Positions 40,931 to 50,259 are shown, numbered from the stretch's first letter. The stretch is DNA of 64,000 bases from Planctomycetota bacterium (GCA_016209685.1 JACQVQ010000009.1:124001-188000), one strand, 5' to 3'. A program made the numbers and translations. Notes: generated from the sequence alone by a model not told the origin.

Positions 40931-41414
40931 TTGTGTGCCTTTTATTTAGTAGGGGCGGGGTAACTCCGCCCCTACCTCTAGCTAGGAAACCGGGGTAACC
41001 CCACCCCTACTCTAGGAAAGTTCGCCAAATACTAATCCGCCTCAGGCGGACATGGAAAGGCTGGGGGAGAGATGTCTCTTCAAAAGCACATTAGTCGGGG
41101 TTTGCCAAAATTCCTTCGTTACACTCGGGGCAAGGCCTGGCAAATCTACCTCAGATACGCCAAAGGCTAATTTGTCCGCCTACGGCGTGACACGACCTAT
41201 GGCATACCATAACTGGATGCGTCCCTTCCACCCCTAAAGTTTGTAGTGAGCAAAGCGAACCTAAGAAATGTTGTGCGAAACTATAAGCAAAACCTATTAA
41301 GGATTATGAATGATTTTCCCAGGAAGGGTTACTCTTGGTACTAGGTTTTAGTAAACCGGTGAGTCTTTACCTCACAGAAAGATACATAAAAAGAGGACTA
41401 TTGTCAAGTCTTTT
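40931..41414. other. 484-base intergenic region with R2 and R3 repeats
   Basis: Upstream of polA and downstream of the TPR gene. Two R2 palindromes (40949-40975 with arms GTAGGGGCGGGGT; 40990-41010 with CCGGGGTAACCCC), one R3 unit (41035-41051) and a half R3 (GTCCGCCTACGGCG, about 41172). The 61-codon plus-strand ORF at 41052 has no recognisable features and begins at the R3 unit, so it is not called. The right half is AT-richer and may contain the polA promoter. Confidence 0.65.
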
Positions 41415-42941
41415 TTATCTCCACCCCCTCTGGGAGATATCTACAAGGTGATGAGATACCTCCTCGGCGAGGGAGGCGTATTTGCCCCTGGAGGACTCCA
41501 GGAATTTCTGGTAATGGTACACGGCCTTAGCCACCTCTCCTTCTTCCTCCAGGATTATGGCCAGGTTATAATGGGCCTCAGCGTGGGTGGGGTCTATTTG
41601 TAAGACCTTTTGAAAGGCACTGTTGGCCCTTAGAAGGTCGCCCTGTTTTTTTAGCACCACCCCCAGGTTGGTAAGGCTCTGTACGTCCCTGGGATTTGCC
41701 TCAAGAAGGGCCTGAAACTCCCTTAAGGCACCATCCAGGTTTCCCTTCTTATATAGGGCAACTCCCAGGTTGTTGTGGGCGCCAAGGTAATCTGGTCTTA
41801 AGAGCACGGCCTTACGGAACTCCGTCTCGGCCTTTTCGTAGTACCCCAATTCCTGATAAATGGAACCCAGGTTGTTATGTGCCTCTGCGTCCATGGGGTT
41901 CTCTTTCAAGAGTTCCTGATACTGGGCCTCTGCCTTCTTCGTCTCTCCGCTCTTTTGGTAGAATAGGGCAAGTTTAAACTTCTCCGCCCTCTGTATCTTT
42001 CTCAGACCTGCAGTTACTTCCTCCTCAGGGGGCGCTACTGGGGCTGGGCCTTCAGCAGGTCCAGTTACGGGAGGAGCGACTCTTTCTCTAGCTACTTCGG
42101 GTACTTTGGGTACAGCGGGGGCTACCACTACCTCTTTTGGCGGGGGTGGTGCCAGGGGTTTCCCGGCCTCAATCCTGCGTTCCTCAGGTCTTTCTGGGGA
42201 TATTTCTGGCCGCACCACCGCTGGGACCTTTTCTATTGGTGGTGCCTCTGGCCTGGGGATTGGGGGGGCCGCCTTAATCTCTATCTTAGGTCTCTCCTCT
42301 TCCAGTCTCTTTGTGGCGGCAACCTCTGGGGCTGGAGGCGTAGCGGGAAGTAACTCTATCACCTCTATAAAGGGTTTTTCTGGCTTAACCGCCTCAGGTA
42401 TAGCAGGTGTGGCCTCGCGTATCACCACCTTTGGGGCCTCTTTAACCGGTTCTGGAGCTATTTCAACAATCTCCTGAATGCTAGGTTCAGAAATTATTAT
42501 CTCCTCTATAAGGACTTCCGATGGGAGCTTCTTAGCAGGCTTTTCTGGTATCTTAGCGATTTTCTCTGGGGCCTTGGCCTCTTTTTCTGGGACCTTGGCG
42601 ACCTTAGCCTCTTTCTCTGGGGCCTTGCCCTCTTTCTCTAGTGCTGGCCTGGGTTTTGGGGCCCTCTTTGGCATTACCATCGGTTGTGGGGTCTCCTTCT
42701 TCGGCGGTTCACTCTTAAAGAGGAGTCGGGGTAGTAAGAGGATGGCTACCAGGCTAAAGATGATTCCAACACCAAGGAGCAATAAGATTCTTAAATTGAT
42801 TTTTCTGGGTTTTTCTGGCTTTGAGGTGAATTGTGCCTTTAGGGATTCTGTGGGAAAAGGAAAAGCACCTTTAGCCGGAGGAGGTGTGGGTTCTGACTTT
42901 TTCCCCCTGAACTTCTTGAGTTCATCAAAAATTCTACTCAT
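41415..42941 (-). CDS. mshN: MshN-like TPR protein with membrane anchor
   Basis: 508 residues: short cytoplasmic start, one transmembrane helix (NLRILLLLGVGIIFSLVAILLLP, about 48-72), a long Pro/Lys/Glu-rich region (about 80-330) able to span the periplasm, then five or six TPR units (AEAHNNLGSIYQELGYYEKAETEF, AHNNLGVALYKKGNLDGAL, and so on). Its place as third gene after a lipoprotein secretin and an ExeA-like ATPase is the mshL-mshM-mshN order of MSHA pilus loci. The symbol rests on this order and architecture. Begins 5 bases after the previous stop. Confidence 0.7.
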   Translation of the reverse strand: MSRIFDELKKFRGKKSEPTPPPAKGAFPFPTESLKAQFTSKPEKPRKINLRILLLLGVGIIFSLVAILLLPRLLFKSEPPKKETPQPMVMPKRAPKPRPALEKEGKAPEKEAKVAKVPEKEAKAPEKIAKIPEKPAKKLPSEVLIEEIIISEPSIQEIVEIAPEPVKEAPKVVIREATPAIPEAVKPEKPFIEVIELLPATPPAPEVAATKRLEEERPKIEIKAAPPIPRPEAPPIEKVPAVVRPEISPERPEERRIEAGKPLAPPPPKEVVVAPAVPKVPEVARERVAPPVTGPAEGPAPVAPPEEEVTAGLRKIQRAEKFKLALFYQKSGETKKAEAQYQELLKENPMDAEAHNNLGSIYQELGYYEKAETEFRKAVLLRPDYLGAHNNLGVALYKKGNLDGALREFQALLEANPRDVQSLTNLGVVLKKQGDLLRANSAFQKVLQIDPTHAEAHYNLAIILEEEGEVAKAVYHYQKFLESSRGKYASLAEEVSHHLVDISQRGWR

Positions 42942-42946
42942 GGCAG

Positions 42947-44404
42947 TTAGTCAACCCTTGAGATCTCGGAAAAGGCCATCACACGGGCATCCATGAGTTC
43001 TGCACGGTTATGGAGTCTTGCCAGTACGTTTTCTGCCTCTTCCTTCTCCTTGAAACTGCCTAGAACCAGGCGATACTGCTTCTCAGGGGAGGTGCCACTC
43101 AGTCCAACAACGTAGGCCTTATATCCTAACTCCTTGAGACTGGCACCCTTCTCTACGGCGGAGTCCTTGTCTTTAAAGACACCGAGAAATATGGTGAAAG
43201 AATCCTTGAGTTCCTCGGAGACCGCTACAGGGCTGGTGGCAGAAGGTTTGGTGCGTAGGGCTTCCACCTGTTCTTTTAGGTCTGCCATCTCTTTTTCCAA
43301 CCTGGACTTCTCCCCTTCCAAGCGGGCCTTTTCTCTCCGCCAGGAGCTCGTCTCCTGCTGGTGCTGTTGGTGCTGACGCTCTAGGTTTGCCCTAATTCCT
43401 TTGCCCTGGATTAGAACAAAAATAAGGAACCCAAAGGCTACCAAAATGACGATGCTTCCACCTATAATGAAGGGTAACCTGACCTTGGAAGAGCTAAATC
43501 TGGAGTGGCCGCCAGGGGTAGCACTAGCAGGAGCGGCAGGGGGGGCGCCAGAGGTCAACTCCGCCATCTTCTGTTTAGACATCACTGGTTTTTCTAGTTT
43601 CAGATTCTCTACGGCCTTCAGTACCAGGGCCTTATTGATTTTGGTGGTTTGTTGGGTGTAGGCCCCAAGGAGGGACCTGTCACATATAAGGTTTATCACC
43701 CTGGGGATGCCAAGTGAGTATTCATAAATGAGATCCAGTGCGTCTGGGGCAAAGGCAACCTCGCCGGAAGAACCAGCTACCGTTATGCGATATTCAATGT
43801 ATCTCTGTACCTCTTCCTTTTTTAACGGGTTAATCTGGCATTTGACAGATATCCTCTGGTCCAGTTGTTGTAATTCAGGGGAATTAAGGAGTCGCAAAAG
43901 ACCTAACTGTCCTACCAGGATAATCTGGAGGAGCTTTTCTTTGTCCGTCTCCAGGTTGGACAGGATACGGATTTGCTCCAGGGCAGGCATGGGCAGGTTT
44001 TGTGCCTCATCTATTATGAGGATGGCATTCTCCCCCCCTTTAAGGGTATTCAGCAAGAATTCGTTCAGCTTGTCCAGCATCTCCTTCTTGGAGAGCCGCT
44101 GACCGCCCTTCTCCAGGATGCCGAATTCATGGAGGATGGTCTCCAGGAGTTCATCCTCTGAGAGGAATGGGTTCAGTATCATAGCGGTATGGGTCTTCCT
44201 ATCCAGCTTATCGTAGATGGTACGGCAGAGGGTGGTCTTCCCTGCGCCTATGGCCCCCGTTACCACTATAAAGCCCTCCCTGTGCATAATCCCATACAGG
44301 GCCTGTTCTAAATTGGCCTTATGCGTCTCACTCTGGAAGAAAAATTTAGGGTCGGGGGTGAGGCTGAACGGTTTCTCTTTTAGACCAAAAAATTCTAGAT
44401 ACAT
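42947..44404 (-). CDS. mshM: MshM/ExeA-like AAA ATPase with SPOR domain
   Basis: 485 residues. MYLEFFGLKEKPFSLTPDPKFFF and the AAA core (Walker A GAIGAGKTTLC, Walker B AILIIDEAQNL, sensor region LVGQLGLLRLL) are typical of ExeA/GspA ATPases that help assemble secretins. After it come a transmembrane helix (VRLPFIIGGSIVILVAFGFLIFVLI, about 310), a coiled coil (REKARLEGEKSRLEKEMADLKEQ) and a C-terminal SPOR-like repeat (FTIFLGVFKDKDSAVEKGASL, YRLVLGSFKEKEEAENVL) that may bind denuded peptidoglycan. Between secretin and TPR genes, 4 and 5 bases apart. Confidence 0.85.
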   Translation of the reverse strand: MYLEFFGLKEKPFSLTPDPKFFFQSETHKANLEQALYGIMHREGFIVVTGAIGAGKTTLCRTIYDKLDRKTHTAMILNPFLSEDELLETILHEFGILEKGGQRLSKKEMLDKLNEFLLNTLKGGENAILIIDEAQNLPMPALEQIRILSNLETDKEKLLQIILVGQLGLLRLLNSPELQQLDQRISVKCQINPLKKEEVQRYIEYRITVAGSSGEVAFAPDALDLIYEYSLGIPRVINLICDRSLLGAYTQQTTKINKALVLKAVENLKLEKPVMSKQKMAELTSGAPPAAPASATPGGHSRFSSSKVRLPFIIGGSIVILVAFGFLIFVLIQGKGIRANLERQHQQHQQETSSWRREKARLEGEKSRLEKEMADLKEQVEALRTKPSATSPVAVSEELKDSFTIFLGVFKDKDSAVEKGASLKELGYKAYVVGLSGTSPEKQYRLVLGSFKEKEEAENVLARLHNRAELMDARVMAFSEISRVD

Positions 44405-44408
44405 AGGC

Positions 44409-46082
44409 TCATCTTCTCTCCGTAAGTTTTAGTCTCTGGATATCCTCGGTAGACAGGTCTTCTACCCTTTCTCCCACAAGGATGGTAGGCGTAAGGAATA
44501 TTACCAGGTCTACCTTCGTCTTTTTATTATTTACTTCCTTAAAGAGGAAACTTAGTCCAGGTATCTTCCCCAGGATAGGTACCTGGTTTTCGTTCAAGTT
44601 CTTTTTATCTTGCATAAGACCGCCTATTGCAATCGTCTCACCGTCTTTCACCCTTATTACAGTATCCGTCTCCCTCACGTCCAGGATGGGTGCCGTGGCG
44701 GATGCGGTGGGGGTATTAACGCGGGTCTCGCCTACTTGCTCTGTAACGCTGGGGTGTATGTTCATGGTAATGAACCCATCTTGACTTATCTGAGGGGTAA
44801 CATCCAGGGTAACGCCCACTGTGATTGTATTCTCGTCCACGGTTGAGCTTGTAATGAGACCAGTCCCTGCGCTCTGAGTTGTAGTTGAAACCGAAAAGAA
44901 CGTCTTTTGTTGTCCCACCCTTATTATGGCGGTCTGATTGTTTAGGGTGGAGACCTTGGGGCTGGAGATAACGTTTACGTCTCCCTGAATGGATAGGGCC
45001 TCTACGATGGGCTCTATGTCCCCAGTCCTCAAAGTGAATTGGAAGAATCCTGCTACGCTTGATATATCCCTCGCAATATTGGGTAAGAGCTCTCTAGCTG
45101 CCGTGTCCATGCCTTGTCCAAAGGAAGCAGCAGGAGGTCTTCTGTTACCAGTCGTGCTCCGTGACCCGAAGAGCATATCATAGTTTATGCCATAGCGGAA
45201 TTCGTTATTGAGGGAGACCTCCACTATCTTTGTTTGTATAAGTACTTGTCTCTGGATGGTGCCCTCTACGGCTTCAAGTAATTCACCCACCTTGGCAATT
45301 ACTTCAGGAAAGGCAGTTACCAGGATTATGCCGGCCTGACGGTTAATAGAGAATAACCCCTTTACACCAGGGGGTAAGGTGGTAATAATGGATATTGACG
45401 CCCCGGCTCCACCGCCTCCTTGTGCACCAGCCATCCCAGCCGACTTTAACCCAATGGCTATCAGGGATATCTCTATCTCCTGGAAGATATCCTGTGTATC
45501 CTCCCCTTTTACCTCACTCTTACCTGCCGCTAATCCAGCGCCTCCTGCCCCACCGCCTGCTGCAGAACCCACACTGGTAGAAAGGTTCCTCTCACCTTTT
45601 CTCTTGGTAAGGATATAGTTAAGACGGAATATCCTTGTAATAGCTTTGGGTTTGGATACCCTTATAAAACCGCTGTCTACCCTGTACTCCAGGCCCATAG
45701 GGGTCAGTAGGGCATCCATGGCCTGAGCCATGGTCACGTCTTCTAGGTCTATAGTTACTTTGCCCGACACGTCTGGGTCTACAATGATATTGACCTTGCT
45801 TTCTTTAGAAAAACCCTGGAGGACGTCCCTTATGTCGGCATCCCTGACGAAAATGCTGTAAACCCTGGGGGACTCGGGCTTTTTTACCTTCTCCTCCAAC
45901 TGTAGGACAGGTAATTCCTCAAGCCTCTTTTCCTTGGGAAGGTCTGTCAGGCTGGGGGATGTAACAGAGTCTGTAGGGAGCTTCTTGGCAGCAGGGACAC
46001 ACCCCACAACAACAATGGCCAGAAAGAAGACTGCTACGGGGAGGGCCTTTCCGCTTAAGACGGACCGACCTACAATGGACAC
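44409..46082 (-). CDS. mshL: Lipoprotein secretin, MshL/PilQ/GspD family
   Basis: 557 residues. Lipobox VVVGCVPA at about residue 28 predicts a self-anchored secretin as in MshL and BfpB. N0/STN domain (DADIRDVLQGFSKESKVNIIVDPDVSGKVTIDLEDV) is followed by an N1-type domain and the C-terminal secretin beta-barrel (VEALSIQGDVNVISSPKVSTLNNQTAIIRVGQ, DGETIAIGGLMQDKK, VPILGKIPGLSFLF, DLVIFLTPTIL). Two Gly/Ala-rich loops (GSAAGGGAGGAGLAAG, GAQGGGGAG) are unusual and probably flexible. It forms an outer-membrane pore for a pilus or type II-like exporter. First gene of the mshL-M-N-like operon. Confidence 0.92.
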   Translation of the reverse strand: MSIVGRSVLSGKALPVAVFFLAIVVVGCVPAAKKLPTDSVTSPSLTDLPKEKRLEELPVLQLEEKVKKPESPRVYSIFVRDADIRDVLQGFSKESKVNIIVDPDVSGKVTIDLEDVTMAQAMDALLTPMGLEYRVDSGFIRVSKPKAITRIFRLNYILTKRKGERNLSTSVGSAAGGGAGGAGLAAGKSEVKGEDTQDIFQEIEISLIAIGLKSAGMAGAQGGGGAGASISIITTLPPGVKGLFSINRQAGIILVTAFPEVIAKVGELLEAVEGTIQRQVLIQTKIVEVSLNNEFRYGINYDMLFGSRSTTGNRRPPAASFGQGMDTAARELLPNIARDISSVAGFFQFTLRTGDIEPIVEALSIQGDVNVISSPKVSTLNNQTAIIRVGQQKTFFSVSTTTQSAGTGLITSSTVDENTITVGVTLDVTPQISQDGFITMNIHPSVTEQVGETRVNTPTASATAPILDVRETDTVIRVKDGETIAIGGLMQDKKNLNENQVPILGKIPGLSFLFKEVNNKKTKVDLVIFLTPTILVGERVEDLSTEDIQRLKLTERR

Positions 46083-46545
46083 AAAACCTCCCGAAATACC
46101 TAAGTCCTTGCCACCCCTCCCTCTCGCACAGAGGCCTTATCGTCCCAGGTAGGTTAAAGGAGACTGTGCTTCAAACGGTAAGAATATAGCAAATGAACGC
46201 CCCAAGTCAAGGGGAAAATAGCAGGTAGATGCTATGGACATGGGTAATCCGCCTGAGGCGGGTAAGGGGGCTTCCACCCCCCCATGCCGAAGGCAGATAC
46301 GCAGCCAGGGCTTAGGGGCTAGGAAAAATGTCAAAGCCCAAATGACAAATGTCCGCCAGAGGCGGATATGCCTCAGGTCATGCCATAGGCAGATTCGCCT
46401 CAGGCGAACATGAAAATCCAAAATCCAAATTTCAAAGAAAACCAGAGGCCAAAAACATTTGGCATTTGATCCGCCTCGGGCGGATTACCTAACGAATAAT
46501 ACAAAATCTACTCTCCTGGTGGGGTATATGAACACAGGTTGACGG
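46083..46545. other. 463-base divergent region with R3, R12 and R4 repeats
   Basis: Between the leftward secretin operon and the rightward kinase gene. Contains the secretin promoter, an R3 unit at about 46247, several R3 relatives (GTCCGCCAGAGGCGGATATG, TTCGCCTCAGGCGAACATG) embedded in R12 sequence (46328-46485), another R3 (GATCCGCCTCGGGCGGAT, about 46479), and the kinase promoter at its right end. No gene seen. Confidence 0.7.
46183..46210 (-). promoter_or_regulatory. Promoter of the secretin operon
   Basis: Minus strand TTGACT - 16 bases - TATATT, leader about 95 bases. Confidence 0.6.
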
Positions 46546-46567
46546 GTGTATCGTAATGTGATAAACT
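46539..46567 (+). promoter_or_regulatory. Promoter of the kinase-receiver operon
   Basis: TTGACG - 17 bases - TAAACT. Transcription from here would start near 46574, after the track's GTG start, which argues for the ATG at 46588. Confidence 0.6.
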
Positions 46568-46587
46568 GCCTTCCAGAAAGACTTAAA

Positions 46588-48927
46588 ATGTTTAGTTCTA
46601 TTCGTAGTAAGACAATAATTCTCTTTTTCCTCTTTTCCTTTGTCCCTTTACTGACCTCCAGGTTGGTGGTCTTTCCTAAGGTCTGGAAGGCCTTTCAAGA
46701 GGTGAGGATAAGGGACCTGGAGAGCGTGGGCCACAAGCAGGCCGAGCTTATCTCCGTGTGGATGAAGGAGCGCAAGGCCGATGTTGCGGCTACGGCCAGG
46801 GAGTACCTTGTCAGCTCCTTTCTGAAGTTTGTTCCGGGGGACAGGGAGTATCAGGAACTTATCTCTTATCTCCAGTTCGTAAGGGATAATTACGGTTACA
46901 AAGAGGTCTCTATTGCTGACATACAGGGCAAGCTCAGGGTATCTACCAGAGAGGACCTCCTGGGTCTCAGTATAGCGGAGTTTGATTACTTCCGGGAGGC
47001 ACTGAAGGGCAACGTCTTCGTAACCCGTGTCCACCCCTCTGCCTTCCCCATCCAGAACGAGTCCGGGGAGATGGAGAGGGGCGTACCCACCCTCTTTGTC
47101 TCAGGTCCCGTAAGGGACGACAGGCACAGGATTATTGGGGTAGCGAGCCTGAGGGTGGACGTCATGTCCCTCTCCAGGGAGATGCGCAGGGTAAAGCTTG
47201 GTGAGACGGGGGAGACCTATCTGGTGGACGAAAACGGTTACATGATTACTGAATCCCGTTTCGCCTCCACCATCAGGGAGATGGGGCTGATAAAGAAGCG
47301 GACGGCCCTGGAATTGAAACTAGTAGACCCCACTACCGGTCAGCTCACCAGGGGGGTGCAGGCCTGCCTGAAGGGGGAGCTGGGATATGACGTAGAAGGT
47401 TACCCGGACTACCGAGGGGTGAAGGTGCTGGGTTTCTGGCACTGGATCCCTGAGTACAACTGGGGGCTTATGTCTGAGATTGACGTGGACGAGGCCTACA
47501 GGGACCTTTATGAGCTTGATAGGGCACTCATATTTATTACCTTTGCCTTCACCCTGGTGATAGTGGCGGCGGCGGTCTTCCTTGGGCGCAGACTTACCGC
47601 CCCCATCCTTCACCTGACGGAAGTTACCAGGAGGATGTCCAGCGGAGACCTGCGTCAGAGGGTGGGCATAAGCTCTAAGGACGAGATAGGCGCCCTGGCC
47701 GAGTCCTTTAACACCATGGGGGAGACTATAGAAAAGAGGAGTGAGGAGCTAGAATCCACCAAGCAATACCTGGAGAGTATGTTTGACTCCATACGGGACG
47801 TCATCGTAGTAGTAGATAAGAACGAGACCATCATGAGGGTCAACCAGGCGGCCATAGATGAGTATGGAGAGGACATCATAGGTAAGAAATGTTACGAGGT
47901 CCTTATGGCCCGGGACTGCAGGTGCGACGTATGCCTGAACCTGAAGGTGGCAGAGGAACTTAAACCTGCCTTTGCGGAACATGCCGCCCCCAGTAAGGAG
48001 AAGGTCTTCTTCACCGAGTCCTACCCGCTCCTGGACGCCAGAGGTAACTTGCAGGCCATTATAATGGTCTCAAGGGACGTGACCCAGCAGAAGCAGATGG
48101 AACAGAGACTCCAGAGGTACACCCTTGACCTGGAAAAGGCGGTGGAGGAGAGGACCAGGGCGCTAATGCTTACTAATAAGGAGCTAGAAAAGGCCAACCT
48201 GGAACTGAGGACCCTGGATAGACTAAAGGACAGCATCATCAGGGACGTCTCCCATGAGCTTAAGAGTCCAGTGGCCCAGGTAAAGATGGCCTTTGACCTG
48301 TGGTTTGAAGAAAAGGATAGAGGGAAACTGGATGCGGAGAAAGAAAAGAAATTGGCCACGGTAATCAGCAATAACGTCATCAGGCTCCAGAGGACTATTG
48401 CGGCAGTACTAGACCTCTCCAGCATAGAATCAGGACAGGTGAAGTACAAAAAAGAGAAACTTCAACTGGAGGAGTTGGTCCAAAAGGTTATAATGGGTTA
48501 TGCACTGGTGGTGGAACAAAAGGGCCTCACGCTCAAGACAAATTTCCCCTCCAGGCTTCCAGAGGTTCAAGGGGACAAGGAGCATCTGGCCAGGGTTATC
48601 TCTAACTTGATAGATAACGCCGTCAAGTACACCCCTAAAGGGGAGATACTGGTCTATGGAGAGGAACGGGATGGCCTGGTAGAGATTCACGTAAGAGACA
48701 CAGGAATGGGTATTGGCCTGCCCAGGGAACAATATGATAAACTATTCCAGAGGTTTTACCAGGAAAGGCCCCGTTACGATGGTGTAGGGGTAGGGCTGGC
48801 CATCTGCAGGGCTATTGTGGAGGCCCATGGAGGGAAAATCTGGGCAGAAAGCGAGGGGACCGGTAAGGGGTCTACTTTCAGTTTCTCTGTACCATTAACA
48901 GGACAAAAGGATGAATCACACCAATAA
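46588..48927 (+). CDS. Membrane sensor histidine kinase (sensor-HAMP-PAS-HisKA-HATPase)
   Basis: 779 residues from the ATG at 46588. Transmembrane helix near the start (TIILFFLFSFVPLL), an extracytoplasmic sensor of about 280 residues with Cache-like features (YKEVSIADIQGKLRVSTREDLLG, ETYLVDENGYMITESRF), a second helix (LIFITFAFTLVIVAAAVFL), HAMP (LTAPILHLTEVTRRMSSGDLRQR), a PAS domain containing a Cys cluster (ARDCRCDVCLNL) that could bind metal or sense redox, coiled coil, HisKA with phospho-His in DVSHELKSPVAQ, and ATPase boxes NLIDNAVKY, DTGMGIG and GVGLAICRAI. Overlaps its receiver partner by 17 bases. Signal unknown. Confidence 0.93.
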   Translation: MFSSIRSKTIILFFLFSFVPLLTSRLVVFPKVWKAFQEVRIRDLESVGHKQAELISVWMKERKADVAATAREYLVSSFLKFVPGDREYQELISYLQFVRDNYGYKEVSIADIQGKLRVSTREDLLGLSIAEFDYFREALKGNVFVTRVHPSAFPIQNESGEMERGVPTLFVSGPVRDDRHRIIGVASLRVDVMSLSREMRRVKLGETGETYLVDENGYMITESRFASTIREMGLIKKRTALELKLVDPTTGQLTRGVQACLKGELGYDVEGYPDYRGVKVLGFWHWIPEYNWGLMSEIDVDEAYRDLYELDRALIFITFAFTLVIVAAAVFLGRRLTAPILHLTEVTRRMSSGDLRQRVGISSKDEIGALAESFNTMGETIEKRSEELESTKQYLESMFDSIRDVIVVVDKNETIMRVNQAAIDEYGEDIIGKKCYEVLMARDCRCDVCLNLKVAEELKPAFAEHAAPSKEKVFFTESYPLLDARGNLQAIIMVSRDVTQQKQMEQRLQRYTLDLEKAVEERTRALMLTNKELEKANLELRTLDRLKDSIIRDVSHELKSPVAQVKMAFDLWFEEKDRGKLDAEKEKKLATVISNNVIRLQRTIAAVLDLSSIESGQVKYKKEKLQLEELVQKVIMGYALVVEQKGLTLKTNFPSRLPEVQGDKEHLARVISNLIDNAVKYTPKGEILVYGEERDGLVEIHVRDTGMGIGLPREQYDKLFQRFYQERPRYDGVGVGLAICRAIVEAHGGKIWAESEGTGKGSTFSFSVPLTGQKDESHQ

Positions 48928-49291
48928 CAAGATTATATTAATTGTAGAGGACGATGAGGAGTTCCAGGAACTCTTCGCCATGATGCTGGAAGATACGGGG
49001 TATCGTATCATAAGGGCCTATGACGGCACCGAGGCCCTAAAAAAACTGGAGGAACAGAAACCCAATCTCATCATCCTGGACATACTCCTGGAGGCAATGA
49101 TGGGGGATGCCCTCTTTCTCCACCTCAAGAGGGTGCCCGAATACTCCGACATACCCATCGTCATTACCAGCAGTTTTTCCGCCAAGGACTACCCCAATCT
49201 CCGTGAGATTGACCCCAGGCTTGTCTTCCTGGAGAAACCCTTTTCCAAAGAGACACTCCTGAAGGTAGTGCAGGAGAGGCTGGGGAAGTAG
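48911..49291 (+). CDS. Stand-alone response regulator receiver
   Basis: 126 residues, only a CheY-like domain: acidic pair in LIVEDDEEF, phospho-Asp in LIILDILLEA (about 57), VITSSF, and Lys in FLEKPF. No output domain, so it must act by protein contact or as a phosphate sink or relay. The ATG lies 17 bases inside the end of the kinase gene, strongly suggesting they are a functional pair. Confidence 0.92.
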   Translation: MNHTNNKIILIVEDDEEFQELFAMMLEDTGYRIIRAYDGTEALKKLEEQKPNLIILDILLEAMMGDALFLHLKRVPEYSDIPIVITSSFSAKDYPNLREIDPRLVFLEKPFSKETLLKVVQERLGK

Positions 49292-49472
49292 CCCCTATAG
49301 GGGCTAGGGGTCAGGGGCCAGGGGGCAGGGATTAGGAAAAGAATTGCTGGTCTCTGGCTTCTAGGGCAAAAGCCCCTCTACATCTTAGTGAAATAAAAAA
49401 AGATCAAAACCAAAAATGTTACCTATGTCCATATATTTCATGACGACAGTCATTATTTGAACGCTATCAATC
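49292..49472. repeat. R4 repeat tract and short AT-rich spacer
   Basis: GGGGCTAGGGGTCAGGGG and following units at about 49300-49337, then AT-rich DNA up to the unknown gene. No gene seen. Confidence 0.6.
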
Positions 49473-50225
49473 ATGCCTGATACCTTTGACCCCGAATACA
49501 GTTGGCTTACAACCTGGGAGGAGAACCCCCACCCGCCCGTCCTCTTTTATGGCACCAGTTCCAATCTGGTTCATAAGATTGAGGAACATGGGTTGACCCC
49601 CGGCATGGAAGAGGAGGATAACCTCATGGCCATTGCCAGACACGTCCTCTCCTCGGCCCAAAAGCTGGGAGATAAGAGGACGGCGGAACAGGCAGAAATA
49701 ATCCTGCTGGAGCATGGAGAAAAGCCAGGGCCTTTGAAGCTGACCTTTAATTATTACCATGCCCTCCATCTTGCCAGAAAAAGGACAAGGAGGTTAGAAG
49801 CCTTGCAGTGGCTTTGTGAGACCTTCGGGGAGAGGGCAGGACAATGCGAGGATACAAACCTGGCAGAGTTAGCCATAAACCGGGTGCGTTATTCCTGCCG
49901 GGGGACGTGTGACCTCCACCTCAGCCCGCCGGGGATAGTAGTATACGTATGTACTGACCTCTCAAAGTTCCAGAACCTCTCACCTTTACTGGAGGACAAA
50001 AAGGAGCTTGGAAGGGCCTTGAGAGGGAAGAGCCGCCTATGCAAGAATCATTGGCCGAAGGCCTCCTGGTGGAAGAAATTAACCAGGTCTGCGGTGGAAA
50101 GATACCTGGAGGAGTCCATCAGGGGAGACCAGGACCGTCCTGGCCTCGGCGAAGAGGTCACTACCCTTTACCCCATCCCCATCGCAGATATACTCAGGAT
50201 AGAATTACCCCCATCTATACAGTAG
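49473..50225 (+). CDS. Unknown protein with ADP-ribosyltransferase-like N-terminal motif
   Basis: 250 residues, family not recognised. Residues 22-45 (VLFYGTSSNLVHKIEEHGLTPG) resemble the H-G-T-S...GL.P opening of KptA/ART-fold proteins, with Tyr where His is usual; PPGIVVYVCTDLSKFQNLSPLL (about 150) resembles the second strand-plus-helix block of that fold. The middle is helical and charged. Cys at RYSCRGTCDLHL could be a metal or disulfide pair. No signal peptide. Stands alone between the two-component pair and a convergent oxidase gene. The enzymatic reading is a hypothesis only; that the ORF is a gene is much more certain. Confidence 0.7.
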   Translation: MPDTFDPEYSWLTTWEENPHPPVLFYGTSSNLVHKIEEHGLTPGMEEEDNLMAIARHVLSSAQKLGDKRTAEQAEIILLEHGEKPGPLKLTFNYYHALHLARKRTRRLEALQWLCETFGERAGQCEDTNLAELAINRVRYSCRGTCDLHLSPPGIVVYVCTDLSKFQNLSPLLEDKKELGRALRGKSRLCKNHWPKASWWKKLTRSAVERYLEESIRGDQDRPGLGEEVTTLYPIPIADILRIELPPSIQ

Positions 50226-50254
50226 GCAGTAAGGAGTAGGCAGTAGGCAGAACC
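50221..50254 (+). repeat. R9 repeat after the unknown gene
   Basis: AGTAGGCAGTAAGGAGTAGG units between convergent genes; a longer inverted R9 pair lies at 63504. Confidence 0.6.
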
Positions 50255-50259
50255 CTACA

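Noticed and set aside
41052-41237. 61-codon plus-strand ORF upstream of polA
   Set aside because: Begins in an R3 repeat, has no ribosome site, domain or neighbour support.
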